DNA from: Alistipes sp.
Lineage (GTDB): Bacteria; Bacteroidota; Bacteroidia; Bacteroidales; Rikenellaceae
DNA: 64,000 bases
Assembly (NCBI GenBank): GCA_017416915.1
Contig: JAFQAN010000023.1
Coordinates: 62,001-126,000, forward strand
Direction of reading: 5' to 3'
Made by a program: the position numbers and the translations under genes. Positions 8,878 through 19,936 of the stretch are shown piece by piece; the first letter of the stretch is position 1, and every line of letters begins with the position of its first letter. The notes under the pieces are model-generated. The model was not told the origin of the DNA and did not search any database. It was given only the letters and a program-made list of their open reading frames with translations.

Positions 8878-11160
8878 ATGGCAAAGAAGAGGAGTAACGG
8901 CGGTGCCAAACAAGATATAGTAAAGCGTGTCCGCACGCTCTATACCATCTTTATCTTGGTGGGTCTGTGCGTCGCTGCGCGCTTGGTATGGGTGCAGTAT
9001 TTCAGCCCGTCGGTAAAGCATAATGCCGAGGTTATGAAGAGCGGCGTACGACGTGAGCAGACCATTGCGGCACACCGTGGAGCGATACTCTCGCGCGAGG
9101 GCGAGCCGTTGGCGCTATCGAGCCTTCGCTACCACGCCACCTTCGACTTCGCCTCGGAGGGTATTCGTAACGCCTCGTCGGAGGATTTCGAGAAGGAGGT
9201 AGGCGAGCTATCACAGCTTCTTGCCGACCACTTTTCGAAGGAGGATGCCGCAAAGAACGACTACGACTACCTCACAGCACAGCAGTATCGCGACATCTTC
9301 TACAAGCAGAGGGAGCTTGGCAAGGGTCGTGCCGTCAAGATATTTCCGCGCTCGGTAACCCTCGATGAGTGGAATATGTTTAAGCGCGAATTTCCCATTC
9401 TCAACCAGAGTTTGGGATATGTCTATGATAGCGAAGACATCGACGAGCGCATATACCCTTCGGGCGACCTTGCACGACAGATTATAGGTCGCAACACCCC
9501 CATCATCGTCGAGGGGGATACGATTCTTGGCTCAGGCATCGAGCTACTCTGCAACGACTACCTCTCGGGACACGACGGCACGGTTGTCGAGCAGCGTATA
9601 GCCCACGGCTTCTGGACTCGCGTCAATGACCCGAAAAACAGCCTCCCTGAGGATGGCAGCAACGTGGTTACGACCATCGACGCAGGCTTGCAGCGTATGG
9701 CAACGGAGCGTCTTCGCGAGAAGCTCACCGCGGAGGAGGCTACCTACGGTGTGGCGATGGTTATGGAGGTGGAGACGGGAAATATCCTCTGTATGGTGAA
9801 CCTCAGCACGGGCAAGGTGCGCGGCACCAACTACAACGAGAGGACATTTAACCACGCCTTGCAGACGGCAATGACGCCTGGCTCTACGTTTAAGCTCGCC
9901 TCGGCAATGGCACTTGCCGAGTTGGCGGGCTTCAACGCCGACACGAAGGTACACATCACGGGCAAGCAGATGAAGGTGGGTCTTACTGATATTACCGACT
10001 CGCACGACCTGACGCGCGAGTTGGGCAAGGAGGTGTGCCTGCGTGATGCCTTTGCGCACTCGTCGAACATCTACTTTGCAAAGGGCGTTTTTGACAACTT
10101 CGGCGATAAACCCGAGGTATATACCCAATATTTGGAGCGCATAGGCTTCTGCTCGACGGTAGGCTTGGACGCCTTTGGCGAGAGGCGCGGAAGTGTGCCG
10201 CAGCCAGGCACTCCCGAGCTTAAACGCCACGGCAGCATAAAGATTTCGTTGCCAAAGATGGGCTACGGCTACATCCTCGAACAGCCAGCAATACATATGC
10301 TCACCTTCTACAATGGCGTGGCTAATGGCGGTAAGATGCTAGCACCGCGCCTTGTGGACCGCATCGAGCGTAACGGCGAGGTTGTCGAGCGAAAGCCTAT
10401 CGTAACGCTCAACGAGAGGCTATGCTCGGAGCAGACCATCGCGACGCTGCACGACTGTTTGGAGGCAGCGGCTTTGCGTGAGCGCTCGTTAGGACGCTTC
10501 AAGACTGCACCCACATCGTTTGGCTGCAAGACAGGTACTGCGCAGATATGGAACACATTTCACTCCGAGGCGACCAAAGACCGCAAGGCTATGCAGAAGA
10601 GGTACCTCAACAAGGACGACGCCTACTACCTCGGCTCGGTAATTACGGTGATGCCGCTCGAAAAGCCGAAATATACGATAATGGTGAGCATCGCGAAGCA
10701 GAAGACCGACACGCACCCCACCTACTTCGGCATAACGCTGACGGGGGATGTTGCCAGCGACATAATGGAGTATATCTACACCAACGACCCCACGATGCAC
10801 TCGACAATAGAGCCAGCAGCGTCGCCCTACTCGCCCAAGAGCATCAAGGCGGGCAATAGCGCCGATGTAGGGTACGTCGTAGAGAGGTTAGCGCCATATA
10901 GCAAGCCCTCGACAGAGGCGTCGGCGTGGAGCAGCGCTAAGCTCGATAGCGGCGGCAACGCCGAGCTTTCTGCCCTCACGTTTGAGGATGGCGTAGTACC
11001 CAACGTCAAGGGTATGGGTCTCTCGGATGCACTCTACCTGCTCGAACACTCGGGGCTGAGCGTCAAGCACACGGGCTACGGACGCGTAACGAAGCAGAGC
11101 GTCGAGGCAGGCACGATGCTCGACGGCACGATAAACGAGATTACACTAACTTTGGAGTAA
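8878..11160 (+). CDS. ftsI: Penicillin-binding protein, septal transpeptidase with PASTA domain
   Basis: The 760-residue product has an N-terminal transmembrane helix (about 22-39), a PBP dimerisation domain, and the transpeptidase motifs STFK (Ser336-Lys339), SSN (395-397) and KTGT (551-554). A C-terminal PASTA-like domain spans about 700-760 (VPNVKGMGLSDALYLLE). It cross-links septal peptidoglycan with FtsW (15353). The PASTA domain is common in Bacteroidetes FtsI and in Gram-positive PBP2x. Start and spacing (59 nt after ftsL) fit the operon. Confidence 0.94.
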   Translation: MAKKRSNGGAKQDIVKRVRTLYTIFILVGLCVAARLVWVQYFSPSVKHNAEVMKSGVRREQTIAAHRGAILSREGEPLALSSLRYHATFDFASEGIRNASSEDFEKEVGELSQLLADHFSKEDAAKNDYDYLTAQQYRDIFYKQRELGKGRAVKIFPRSVTLDEWNMFKREFPILNQSLGYVYDSEDIDERIYPSGDLARQIIGRNTPIIVEGDTILGSGIELLCNDYLSGHDGTVVEQRIAHGFWTRVNDPKNSLPEDGSNVVTTIDAGLQRMATERLREKLTAEEATYGVAMVMEVETGNILCMVNLSTGKVRGTNYNERTFNHALQTAMTPGSTFKLASAMALAELAGFNADTKVHITGKQMKVGLTDITDSHDLTRELGKEVCLRDAFAHSSNIYFAKGVFDNFGDKPEVYTQYLERIGFCSTVGLDAFGERRGSVPQPGTPELKRHGSIKISLPKMGYGYILEQPAIHMLTFYNGVANGGKMLAPRLVDRIERNGEVVERKPIVTLNERLCSEQTIATLHDCLEAAALRERSLGRFKTAPTSFGCKTGTAQIWNTFHSEATKDRKAMQKRYLNKDDAYYLGSVITVMPLEKPKYTIMVSIAKQKTDTHPTYFGITLTGDVASDIMEYIYTNDPTMHSTIEPAASPYSPKSIKAGNSADVGYVVERLAPYSKPSTEASAWSSAKLDSGGNAELSALTFEDGVVPNVKGMGLSDALYLLEHSGLSVKHTGYGRVTKQSVEAGTMLDGTINEITLTLE

Positions 11161-11188
11161 GCAACAAAAACAGATACACACACAACAA

Positions 11189-12652
11189 ATGAAGACTTTA
11201 CAGGAGCTGATTAGCGAACTCAGCATAGATAATATACCACTGCTTAACCCCACAATCACGGCGCTCGAATACGACTCGCGCAAGGTCGAGGCGGGCAACT
11301 GCTTCTTCGCCATTGTGGGTACTGCGAGCGACGGACACAACTACATCGACGCCGCCATAGAGCGTGGCGCCGTAGCGGTAGTATGCCAGCGACTGCCCGA
11401 GAGGTGCAACGACGATGTGGCATATATCGTCGTAGAGGATAGCAATGCAGCAATGGCGATGATGGCTGCCGCCTACTACGACCACCCCTCGAAGGAGTTG
11501 AAGTTGGTGGGCGTAACGGGTACCAATGGCAAGACAACCACAGCGACGCTGCTCTACGATATGGCGATGGCGATGGGCTACCGCGCAGGACTCATCTCAA
11601 CGGTGGTATATCGCATCGGCAGCGAGACGATACCCTCGACACACACCACCCCTGATGCCATACGTCTCAACGCTATGATGCGCCGTATGGTCGATGAGGG
11701 TTGCAACTACTGCTTTATGGAGGTGTCGTCGCACTCGGTGGTACAACACCGCATCGACGCCCTGCACTTTACTGGCGCTCTGTTTACCAACCTCACGCAC
11801 GACCACCTCGACTACCACGGCACCTACAAGGAGTATATACGTGCCAAAAAGCTCTTCTTCGACAGACTCGACAAGGGGGCTTGGGCGGTAACGAACATCG
11901 ACGACCGCAACGGCGAGGTTATGGTGCAGAATACCGCGGCGAAGGTATATCGTCTATCGCTACGCTCGATGGCAGACTTCCGCTGCAAGATTATCGAGAT
12001 GCTCAGCGACGGCATGTTGCTCAGTATCGACAACAACGAGCTGTGGGTGCGCTTCACAGGACGCTTCAACGCCTACAACCTCACGACGGTATATGCCGCC
12101 GCCACGCTACTCGGCATCGAGCCGCGCGAGGTGCTTACCACCCTCTCGATGCTTACCCCCGTGAGTGGTCGTTTCGAGAGCATCGGCGCTGAGGATGGCA
12201 CTATCGCCATTGTCGATTATGCACATACGCCCGACGCCCTACAAAACGTATTGGAGACCATCGACGAGATACGCCGTGCCGACCAGCAGCTTATCGTGGT
12301 ATGCGGCTGCGGTGGCGACCGCGATAGCACCAAACGTCCTGAGATGGCAGCGATAGCTGTGCAACACGCCACAACAGCGATATTCACCTCCGACAACCCA
12401 CGTACGGAGCGTCCTGAGGCTATCCTCGACGATATGATAGCGGGCGTTGGTGGCGCAACAAACTACCTGCGCATCACAGACCGCCGTGAGGCGATACGCA
12501 CCGCAACGATGCTCGCCAAGACGGGCGACATCATCCTCATCGCGGGCAAGGGACACGAGGACTACCAGATTATAGGTACCGAGAAGCGCCACTTCGACGA
12601 CCGCGACGAGGTACGCAAGGCATTTACTGCAACACACCTAAAAAACGCATAA
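11189..12652 (+). CDS. murE: UDP-MurNAc-tripeptide synthetase (diaminopimelate-adding)
   Basis: The 487-residue product is a Mur ligase with ATP-binding GTNGKTT at 111-117, the central HTTPD region, and DNPRTE in the C-terminal domain. The DNPR motif marks meso-diaminopimelate specificity over lysine. It adds DAP to UDP-MurNAc-Ala-Glu in the cytosol. It lies 28 nt after ftsI and 30 nt before mraY. Confidence 0.95.
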   Translation: MKTLQELISELSIDNIPLLNPTITALEYDSRKVEAGNCFFAIVGTASDGHNYIDAAIERGAVAVVCQRLPERCNDDVAYIVVEDSNAAMAMMAAAYYDHPSKELKLVGVTGTNGKTTTATLLYDMAMAMGYRAGLISTVVYRIGSETIPSTHTTPDAIRLNAMMRRMVDEGCNYCFMEVSSHSVVQHRIDALHFTGALFTNLTHDHLDYHGTYKEYIRAKKLFFDRLDKGAWAVTNIDDRNGEVMVQNTAAKVYRLSLRSMADFRCKIIEMLSDGMLLSIDNNELWVRFTGRFNAYNLTTVYAAATLLGIEPREVLTTLSMLTPVSGRFESIGAEDGTIAIVDYAHTPDALQNVLETIDEIRRADQQLIVVCGCGGDRDSTKRPEMAAIAVQHATTAIFTSDNPRTERPEAILDDMIAGVGGATNYLRITDRREAIRTATMLAKTGDIILIAGKGHEDYQIIGTEKRHFDDRDEVRKAFTATHLKNA

Positions 12653-12682
12653 ACCATTAACGACGCTAAACGATAGAAGATT

Positions 12683-13930
12683 ATGTTATACAGCCTTTTT
12701 GAATACCTCAACAAGAACACCGACCTACCAGGAATGCGTATCGGCGAGTATATCTCGTTCCGCTCGGCAGCCGCAATAATCCTCTCGCTCCTTATCTCGA
12801 TTGCTGTCGGCAAGCGCATAATACGCTTTCTGCGCCGCAAGCAGATAGGCGAGGACATCCGCGACTTAGGCTTGGAGGGACAGTTGCAGAAGAAGGGTAC
12901 ACCGACGATGGGAGGTATCATCATCATACTCTCGATTATCATCCCTGTACTGCTCTTTGGCGACCTTAACAACATCTACATACAGCTGATGCTCATATCG
13001 ACCATTTGGCTCGGCTTCATCGGCGGATTGGACGACTACATCAAGGTCTTCCGTCACCGCAAGGAGGGTCTTAAAGGTCGTTTCAAGGTGGTAGGACAGG
13101 TAGGCTTGGGTATCATCGTGGGTAGCACGATGTGGCTCTCGGAGGATGTCGTCATCCGCGACAAGAGCTTCGAGACGTACACCTACACCATCACCGACAA
13201 CACTACGGGCGAGGTGGTGGATAGCTATACCGAGAAGCGAGTGGTAAGCACCACACCCGAAAAATCAACACGCACCTCTATTCCGTTCCTCAAAGACACG
13301 GAGTTGGACTACGCCGCGCTGACGGGCAACAACGAGATTATGGGCTGGCTGCTATATGTCATCGTCGCTATCTTCGTGATTACCGCCGTGTCGAACGGCG
13401 CTAACCTCACGGACGGCATCGACGGTCTGCTGACGGGCGTTAGTGTGCCGATAGTCTTGGTACTCGGTATTTTGGCATACCTCTCGGGGCATATCATCTA
13501 CTCGGACTACCTCAACATAATGTATATCCCCGACAGCGGCGAACTTATCGTCTTCGCCGCCGCCTTTGCGGGTGCGTTGGTGGGCTTCCTATGGTTCAAC
13601 TCCTTCCCCGCGCAGATATTTATGGGCGACACAGGCTCGCTGACCATCGGTGGTCTTATCGCCGTCTTTGCACTCTGCATACGTAAGGAGCTGCTGCTGC
13701 CGTTGCTCTGCGGCGTATTCCTCGTCGAGGCGCTATCGGTGATTATACAGACGAGCTACTTCAAATATACGCGCAAGCGCTATGGCGAGGGACGACGCAT
13801 CTTCCTTATGGCGCCCATACACCACCACTACCAGAAGAAGGGGCTGTTCGAGACGAAGATTATGATGCGCTTCTTCATCGTCTCGCTGCTCTTGGCGGCG
13901 CTGACGCTCGTAACACTCAAAATACAGTAA
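12683..13930 (+). CDS. mraY: Phospho-N-acetylmuramoyl-pentapeptide transferase
   Basis: The 415-residue polytopic membrane protein has the MraY motifs [29 protein letters not shown] and [11 protein letters not shown]. It transfers phospho-MurNAc-pentapeptide to undecaprenyl phosphate to form lipid I. A polar segment of about 60 residues (starting near [10 protein letters not shown]), between membrane helices, makes it longer than E. coli MraY (360), a feature I associate with Bacteroidetes. Its neighbours are murE and murD. Confidence 0.96.
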   Translation: MLYSLFEYLNKNTDLPGMRIGEYISFRSAAAIILSLLISIAVGKRIIRFLRRKQIGEDIRDLGLEGQLQKKGTPTMGGIIIILSIIIPVLLFGDLNNIYIQLMLISTIWLGFIGGLDDYIKVFRHRKEGLKGRFKVVGQVGLGIIVGSTMWLSEDVVIRDKSFETYTYTITDNTTGEVVDSYTEKRVVSTTPEKSTRTSIPFLKDTELDYAALTGNNEIMGWLLYVIVAIFVITAVSNGANLTDGIDGLLTGVSVPIVLVLGILAYLSGHIIYSDYLNIMYIPDSGELIVFAAAFAGALVGFLWFNSFPAQIFMGDTGSLTIGGLIAVFALCIRKELLLPLLCGVFLVEALSVIIQTSYFKYTRKRYGEGRRIFLMAPIHHHYQKKGLFETKIMMRFFIVSLLLAALTLVTLKIQ

Positions 13931-13951
13931 CCGAAAAACCAAACAACAGAT

Positions 13952-15319
13952 ATGAAAAAACGCATTGTAGTACTCGGCGGCGGCATCTCGGGCTACGGCT
14001 CGGCGATACTCGCCAAGAAGAAGGGTATCGACACCTTCCTCTCGGATATGGGCAAGATTGCCGATAGGTTCAAGGCACGTCTCGACGAGTGGGGCGTGGA
14101 GTACGAGGAGGGGCAGCACACCGAGGAGAAGATTCTCTCAGCTACCGAAGTCGTAAAGTCGCCAGGTATTCCCGACACGGCACCTATCGTCCGCAAAATC
14201 CGCGAGAAGGGCATACCCGTAATATCGGAGATAGAGTTTGCGGGGCGCTACAAGGGCGTTGCCAAGACCATCTGCATAACAGGCTCTAACGGTAAGACAA
14301 CGACCACGTCGCTCATCTACAAGATTATGTGCGACGCAGGACGCTCGGTGGCACTCGGCGGCAACATCGGCGAGAGCTTTGCCTACTCGGTAGCCACGGG
14401 CAAGTACTTCTGGCACGTCTTGGAGCTAAGCTCGTTCCAGCTCGACGGTATGTTTAAGTTTCGTGCCGATGTGGGCGTGTTGATGAACATCACCCCCGAC
14501 CACCTCGACCGCTACGACTACAAGATGGAGAACTATGCCCGCTCGAAGATGCGTATCACGCAGAATCAAACCTCGGCAGATGCCTTCATCTACTCGGCAG
14601 ACGACGCCGAGACACAGCGTATGCTCGACACTATGGACGATACGTTGCGCGCACGACAGCTACCCTTCTCTATCAACACCGCCATCGCAAGTGGTGCGGG
14701 AGATGCCATATTGGAGGGACACACCTTCACCGCCACGGTGGGTAGCCGCTCGGTATCAATCGACACGCGCAAGATGAAGATTGAGGGTATGCACAACATC
14801 TACAACGCTATGGCGGCAGCCCTTGCGACGTTGGCAGCGGGTGTTGAGCCTCGACAGATAAAGCGCTCGATATACGACTTTTCGCCCGTAGAACACCGCT
14901 TGGAGCCTGCTGGCGAGAGAGACGGCATCGTGTGGGTGAACGACTCTAAGGCGACGAATGTCGATTCGGTATGGTACGCCTTGGAGAGTATGAAACGCCC
15001 TACGGTGTGGATTGCTGGCGGCACGGATAAGGGCAACGACTATACGCCCCTCAAAGAGTTCGCGCGCAAGAAGGTAAAGGCGCTTATATGTATGGGTGTC
15101 GATAACGAGAAACTGCTCCGCGAGTTCGACGGCGTAGTACCCATCATCCGCGACTGCTCATCGTTAGACGAGGCTATGCGCGCGGCGAGAGAGTGCGCCA
15201 AGAGCGGGGATACGGTACTGCTGTCGCCCGCCTGTGCCAGCTTCGACCTCTTCCGCAACTACGAGGAGCGAGGCAGACTCTTTAAGGCGTGGGTCAAGGA
15301 GAATATTTTGGATAAGTAA
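13952..15319 (+). CDS. murD: UDP-N-acetylmuramoyl-L-alanine--D-glutamate ligase
   Basis: The 455-residue Mur ligase has an N-terminal Rossmann-like UDP-binding domain (VLGGGISGYGSA), ATP-binding GSNGKTTTTS at 111-120, ELSSFQLDG and the C-terminal LLSPACASFDLFRNYEERG. These are MurD hallmarks. It adds D-glutamate to UDP-MurNAc-alanine. It lies 21 nt after mraY and 33 nt before ftsW. Confidence 0.96.
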   Translation: MKKRIVVLGGGISGYGSAILAKKKGIDTFLSDMGKIADRFKARLDEWGVEYEEGQHTEEKILSATEVVKSPGIPDTAPIVRKIREKGIPVISEIEFAGRYKGVAKTICITGSNGKTTTTSLIYKIMCDAGRSVALGGNIGESFAYSVATGKYFWHVLELSSFQLDGMFKFRADVGVLMNITPDHLDRYDYKMENYARSKMRITQNQTSADAFIYSADDAETQRMLDTMDDTLRARQLPFSINTAIASGAGDAILEGHTFTATVGSRSVSIDTRKMKIEGMHNIYNAMAAALATLAAGVEPRQIKRSIYDFSPVEHRLEPAGERDGIVWVNDSKATNVDSVWYALESMKRPTVWIAGGTDKGNDYTPLKEFARKKVKALICMGVDNEKLLREFDGVVPIIRDCSSLDEAMRAARECAKSGDTVLLSPACASFDLFRNYEERGRLFKAWVKENILDK

Positions 15320-15352
15320 TTTGTGGACGAGATAAACGAACGATAGTTAGTT

Positions 15353-16633
15353 ATGGGCAAGAAGAGGGAGGCTGCGGCAGGTGACAATGCCGCTCAGGAG
15401 CTACTCAACGAGCGTAAACGGCGCTTCATCGAGGGCGACCGCACACTGTGGATAATATTCACCGTGCTGTTAGTCATATCTATCTTGGTGGTCTATTCCT
15501 CGACAGCAAAGATGGCCTACGAGCGCTCGTCAAGTATGACTACGACCGACTCACTGCGCCAGCAGATAATGCTCGTAGTGATGGCGATACCTACCATCTT
15601 CATATTCCACAAAATCGACCATAAGGTCTTCTTCCGTGCCACACCGCTGCTCTACTACCTCTTCGTCATACTCACCGTGGCGACCTACTTCATAGGCTCG
15701 ACAACAAACGGCGCGGCACGATGGATAGCCATAGGTCCTATTCAGTTCCAGCCGTCGGAGGGTTTGAAGATTCTCACGATACTTATGCTTGCACGACGTA
15801 TGGAGTCGCGACAAGATACCATCAATACCATCAACCTGCTACCTACATCGTGGCACCTAAGAGATGCCAAGCAGAAGAGGATACTTACGGAGAACACCAT
15901 CCCGCTACTCGGCCCCGTAATCTTGTCGTGCGCCGTGATACTTCCTGCACACACCTCCTCGACGGTGCTTATCTTCATCGTCTCGATTGTTATGCTCTAC
16001 ATAGGACGTGTGCGCCTCGGCGAGATAGTAAAATTTGCCTTCGTGATGGGAGCCTGCGGCATCGTGCTGCTCTCAGCACTATCGTTTGTGGGCGTAGGTC
16101 GCGGCGACACCGCTGGCGGACGTCTCTCGGTGTGGGTAAACGAGTGGGTAGGCTCTGGCGAGGTGGATGCCTCGTACGAGCTGTCGGATACACAGCGAGC
16201 GATGATTGCCATACACAATGGCGGACTGGTGGGTGAGGGTGCAGGACATAGCACCTCGCGCGCGGTTGTTATACACCCCGAGAGCGACTACGCCTACGCC
16301 TTCTTCGTGTCGGAGTACGGACTGATAATGGCGCTGATACTCATACTTCTATACCTGTGGATATTCTTCCGCTCGATAGAGATATGCCGACAATGTTCGC
16401 GCGCCTTCCCAGCGCTTATGAGCGTAGGTCTCGGACTGCTGATAACGTGTCAGGCACTGCTACACATCCTCGTACAGGTAAACTTTATACCCGAGACGGG
16501 GCAGACCCTTCCGCTTATCTCACGCGGCGGAACATCACTGCTGTTTACTACGGCAGCTATCGGTATGATACTTAGCGTGAGCCGCACAAACCAACTGCAA
16601 CGAATAGAGAATGAGCGAAATAAGACTCGATAA
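15353..16633 (+). CDS. ftsW: Septal peptidoglycan polymerase FtsW
   Basis: The 426-residue SEDS protein has about ten transmembrane helices, an NGAARWI motif in the first third and the C-terminal GQTLPLISRGGTSLL signature. It polymerises lipid II at the septum with FtsI. Its 3' end overlaps the next gene by 23 nt in another frame, so the two are translationally coupled. In most Bacteroidales dcw clusters murG follows; here it does not. Confidence 0.95.
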   Translation: MGKKREAAAGDNAAQELLNERKRRFIEGDRTLWIIFTVLLVISILVVYSSTAKMAYERSSSMTTTDSLRQQIMLVVMAIPTIFIFHKIDHKVFFRATPLLYYLFVILTVATYFIGSTTNGAARWIAIGPIQFQPSEGLKILTILMLARRMESRQDTINTINLLPTSWHLRDAKQKRILTENTIPLLGPVILSCAVILPAHTSSTVLIFIVSIVMLYIGRVRLGEIVKFAFVMGACGIVLLSALSFVGVGRGDTAGGRLSVWVNEWVGSGEVDASYELSDTQRAMIAIHNGGLVGEGAGHSTSRAVVIHPESDYAYAFFVSEYGLIMALILILLYLWIFFRSIEICRQCSRAFPALMSVGLGLLITCQALLHILVQVNFIPETGQTLPLISRGGTSLLFTTAAIGMILSVSRTNQLQRIENERNKTR

Positions 16634-17033
16634 ATACCTATGGGCGGTACGCATCTTCAAGACGCGTAGCGACGCGGCAGATGCCATACGCCAAAACCGC
16701 GTCTTAGTAAATGACGCCTATGCCAAGCCCTCGCGCGATGTGAAGGTTGGCGATTGCATCAGTGTACGCCGCGAGAGGGTAACATACAGCTACAAGGTCT
16801 TGGACTTAGTGTCGAGCCGTCAGCCAGCGAAGAATGTGCCTATGTACTGCCTCAACTGCACACCGCAGGAGGAGTTAGACAAGCTGAACGTGCCGCACGA
16901 GACCATCTTCGTCTTCCGCGACCGTGGCACGGGACGCCCGACGAAGAAGGAGCGACGCGACATCGACGCACTGATGGACGGCTTCTACATCGAGGAGGGG
17001 GCCTTCGACGAGGACGACGAGGACGACATTTAG
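16611..17033 (+). CDS. S4 domain RNA-binding protein (Hsp15/RqcP-like)
   Basis: The 140-residue product starts with an S4 RNA-binding domain (RLDKYLWAVRIFKTRS at 5-20, then a VNDAYAKPSRDVKVGD loop). A basic segment (GRPTKKERRDID) and a very acidic tail (about the last 20 residues) follow. Hsp15 and RqcP bind stalled 50S subunits carrying nascent chain-tRNA, so a ribosome-rescue role is a reasonable inference. It overlaps ftsW by 23 nt and precedes leuS by 57 nt, linking division to translation genes. Confidence 0.88.
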   Translation: MSEIRLDKYLWAVRIFKTRSDAADAIRQNRVLVNDAYAKPSRDVKVGDCISVRRERVTYSYKVLDLVSSRQPAKNVPMYCLNCTPQEELDKLNVPHETIFVFRDRGTGRPTKKERRDIDALMDGFYIEEGAFDEDDEDDI

Positions 17034-17090
17034 TATCGCTCGTGAGGCAAAATGCAAAGTGATTAGAGACAAAATATAAATAATAGTGTT

Positions 17091-19847
17091 ATGGAGTACA
17101 ATTTCAAGGCCATAGAGGAGAAATGGCAAAAGAGGTGGCAGGACGACGGCACCTATCGTGTCGATGTTGATGAGTCTCGCCCCAAGTTCTACGTATTGGA
17201 TATGTTCCCCTATCCGTCGGGTGCAGGACTTCACGTCGGACACCCACTGGGATACATCGCCTCGGATATATATTCGCGCTATAAGCGTCAGATGGGCTTC
17301 AACGTACTGCATCCTATGGGCTACGACGCATTTGGTCTGCCCGCCGAGCAGTATGCCATACAGACGGGTCAGCACCCCGCCGTTACCACCGACCAAAATA
17401 TCGCTCGTTACCGTTCGCAGCTCGACAAGATAGGCTTCTCGTTCGACTGGTCGCGTGAGGTGCGCACCTGCGAGCCAGAGTACTACCACTGGACACAGTG
17501 GGCGTTCTTGCAGATGTTCGACCACTGGTACAACAACCTTACCGAGCGTGCCGAGCCTATCACGGCGCTTGTTGCCCACTTCGAGAAGGAGGGTACTGCC
17601 AACCTCGATGCCGCCGAGAGCATAGCGTTGAGCTTCACTGCCGAGCAGTGGCGCTCGATGAGCGAGGCAGAGAAGGAGGGTGTATTGCAGAACTACCGCC
17701 TTGCCTTCCGCGCCGACACGATGGTAAACTGGTGTCCTGCGTTGGGTACAGTACTCGCCAACGACGAGGTTAAGGAGGGTCTGTCGGTACGTGGCGGTCA
17801 TCCCGTTGAGCAGAAGCGTATGAAGCAGTGGTTGCTGCGCGTTACGGCGTATGCACAGCGTATGCTGGATGGCTTGGAGAGCTTGGAGTGGAGCGACTCG
17901 CTCAAAGAGATACAGCGCAACTGGATAGGTCGCTCGGTGGGCGCTCAGGTCTTCTTCGATGTTGCCGACTCGGACCGCAAGTTGGAGATTTTCACCACAC
18001 GCCCCGACACAATCTATGGCGTTACGTTTATGGTCATCGCCCCCGAACACGAGTGGGTCGAGGAGCTTACCACCGACGAAAACCGTGCTGCCGTAGAGCA
18101 GTATATCGCCGATACGAAGCGCCGCTCAGAGCGTGAGCGCATCGCCGACACGAAGCGTGTAAGTGGTGTTAAGACAGGCTCGTATGCCATCAACCCCTTC
18201 TCGGGCAAGCGTATTCCTATCTACGTGTCGGACTACGTGTTGGCAGGTTACGGCACAGGTGCTATTATGGCAGTGCCTGCGCACGACTCACGCGACTACG
18301 CCTTTGCGCGCCACTTCTCTATCGACATCGTCCCCGTTGTCGAGGGTGGCGATATAGAGAAGGAGTCGTACGATGCTAAGGAGGGCAAGCTCATTAACTC
18401 GGATATCATCAACGGTATGGACGTGAAGGAGGCTATCGACTTTATGTTCGCGGAGGTTGAGCGTCGTGGTCTGGGCAAGCGCTTAGTAAACTACCGTCTG
18501 CGTGATGCCATCTTCTCGCGCCAGCGCTACTGGGGCGAACCCTTCCCCATCTTCTATAAGGACGACGTGGCATACCCGCTCAGCGAGGATAAGCTGCCAT
18601 TGACGCTGCCCCCTATCGAGAACTTCGGTCCTACGGCAGAGGGAGAGCCACCCTTGGCACGTGTCGAGGGCTGGCATAACAGCGATGGCCACCCCTTCGA
18701 ACTCTCTACGATGCCTGGCTTCGCTGGCTCGTCGGCATACTACCTCCGATATATGGACCCGCACAATGGCGAGGCGCTGGTAGGCAAGCGCGCTAACGAG
18801 TATTGGCGCAATGTCGATTTGTATGTAGGTGGTATCGAGCATGCTACGGGACACCTTATGTACTCGCGCTTCTGGAATATGTTCCTCTACGACTTGGGTT
18901 ATGTCTGCGAGGCAGAGCCATTCAAGAAGCTCGTTAATCAGGGTATGATTCAGGGTCGCTCGAACTTCGTATATCGCATCGTCGGCACCAATAAGTTTGT
19001 GTCGCTCGGCTTGAAGGGCGAGTACGAGACGCAGGAGATACACGTCGATGTGAACATCGTCAAGAACGATGTTTTGGACCTCGACGCCTTCCGTGCTTGG
19101 CGTCCCGAGTTCCACGACGCCGAGTTCGTGTTGGAGGATGGCAAGTACATCTGCGGCTGGGCTATCGAGAAGATGTCGAAGTCGATGTTCAACGTCGTAA
19201 ACCCCGACTATATCGTCGAGGCGTATGGCGCCGACACGCTGCGTATGTACGAGATGTTCCTCGGACCGTTGGAGCAGTCTAAGCCGTGGGATACCAACGG
19301 TATCGACGGTGTTCATAAGTTCCTGCGCCGCCTATGGTCGAAGTTCTACTCGCGCGATGGCGAGTTACTCCTCAACGACGAGAAGGCTACACCCGCCGAG
19401 CTTAAAACGCTGCACAAGACCATCAAGAAGGTGCGCGAGGATATCGAGAACTTCTCGTTCAACACCTCGGTAGCCGCCTTTATGATATGCCTCAACGAGC
19501 TTGGCGACTGCTCAAAGCGCGAGATATTGGAGCCTCTTGTGGCACTTATAGCACCCTTTGCTCCGCACCTCGCCGAGGAGCTGTGGCACACGTTGGGTAA
19601 TACGACGACGGTATGCGACGCCCCCTACCCCGTATGCAAGGAGGAGTACTTGGTGGAGAACTCGTTTGAGTACCCCGTGATGATTAATGGCAAGCTGCGC
19701 TTCAAGCAGGAGTATGCCCTCGACCTCACGCAGGACGACATCGCGAAGCATATCGTAACCACGGAGGGGGCGAAGAAGTGGTTGGCAGATAAGCAGCCCA
19801 AGAAGATTATCGTTGTCAAGGGCAAGATTATCAATATTGTGATGTAG
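17091..19847 (+). CDS. leuS: Leucyl-tRNA synthetase
   Basis: The 918-residue class I synthetase has the HIGH-type motif HVGHPLGY, the WCP zinc/insertion region ([15 protein letters not shown]), the CP1 editing domain with [10 protein letters not shown], and KMSKS at 694-698. It charges tRNA-Leu and edits mischarged isoleucine/norvaline. It appears to be the last gene of the 12.6-kb rightward unit begun by rsmH, and is followed at once by a strong terminator. Confidence 0.97.
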   Translation: MEYNFKAIEEKWQKRWQDDGTYRVDVDESRPKFYVLDMFPYPSGAGLHVGHPLGYIASDIYSRYKRQMGFNVLHPMGYDAFGLPAEQYAIQTGQHPAVTTDQNIARYRSQLDKIGFSFDWSREVRTCEPEYYHWTQWAFLQMFDHWYNNLTERAEPITALVAHFEKEGTANLDAAESIALSFTAEQWRSMSEAEKEGVLQNYRLAFRADTMVNWCPALGTVLANDEVKEGLSVRGGHPVEQKRMKQWLLRVTAYAQRMLDGLESLEWSDSLKEIQRNWIGRSVGAQVFFDVADSDRKLEIFTTRPDTIYGVTFMVIAPEHEWVEELTTDENRAAVEQYIADTKRRSERERIADTKRVSGVKTGSYAINPFSGKRIPIYVSDYVLAGYGTGAIMAVPAHDSRDYAFARHFSIDIVPVVEGGDIEKESYDAKEGKLINSDIINGMDVKEAIDFMFAEVERRGLGKRLVNYRLRDAIFSRQRYWGEPFPIFYKDDVAYPLSEDKLPLTLPPIENFGPTAEGEPPLARVEGWHNSDGHPFELSTMPGFAGSSAYYLRYMDPHNGEALVGKRANEYWRNVDLYVGGIEHATGHLMYSRFWNMFLYDLGYVCEAEPFKKLVNQGMIQGRSNFVYRIVGTNKFVSLGLKGEYETQEIHVDVNIVKNDVLDLDAFRAWRPEFHDAEFVLEDGKYICGWAIEKMSKSMFNVVNPDYIVEAYGADTLRMYEMFLGPLEQSKPWDTNGIDGVHKFLRRLWSKFYSRDGELLLNDEKATPAELKTLHKTIKKVREDIENFSFNTSVAAFMICLNELGDCSKREILEPLVALIAPFAPHLAEELWHTLGNTTTVCDAPYPVCKEEYLVENSFEYPVMINGKLRFKQEYALDLTQDDIAKHIVTTEGAKKWLADKQPKKIIVVKGKIINIVM

Positions 19848-19867
19848 TAAATGCTACATAATAAAAT

Positions 19868-19908
19868 AGAAGAGTGGTTAAAAGGCAATAACTTTTAACC
19901 ACTCTTCT
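19868..19908 (+). terminator. Strong hairpin terminator, probably bidirectional
   Basis: A perfect 17-bp stem (19868-19884 and 19892-19908) has a 7-nt loop. It lies 20 nt after the leuS stop and 28 nt before the stop of the convergent lipoprotein gene. T/A-rich flanks on both sides allow use from either direction. Confidence 0.85.
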
Positions 19909-19936
19909 ATTTATAGCCTCTAATTTAATTTTAAGG

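Noticed and set aside
9544..10296. Leftward 250-codon frame opposite ftsI
   Set aside because: Lies wholly within the PBP transpeptidase domain and has no motif of its own.
16875..18050. Long leftward frame (391 codons) opposite leuS
   Set aside because: Antisense shadow of a clear leucyl-tRNA synthetase; codon pattern comes from the GC-rich third positions.
18483..19316. Leftward 277-codon frame opposite leuS
   Set aside because: Antisense shadow with no domain.
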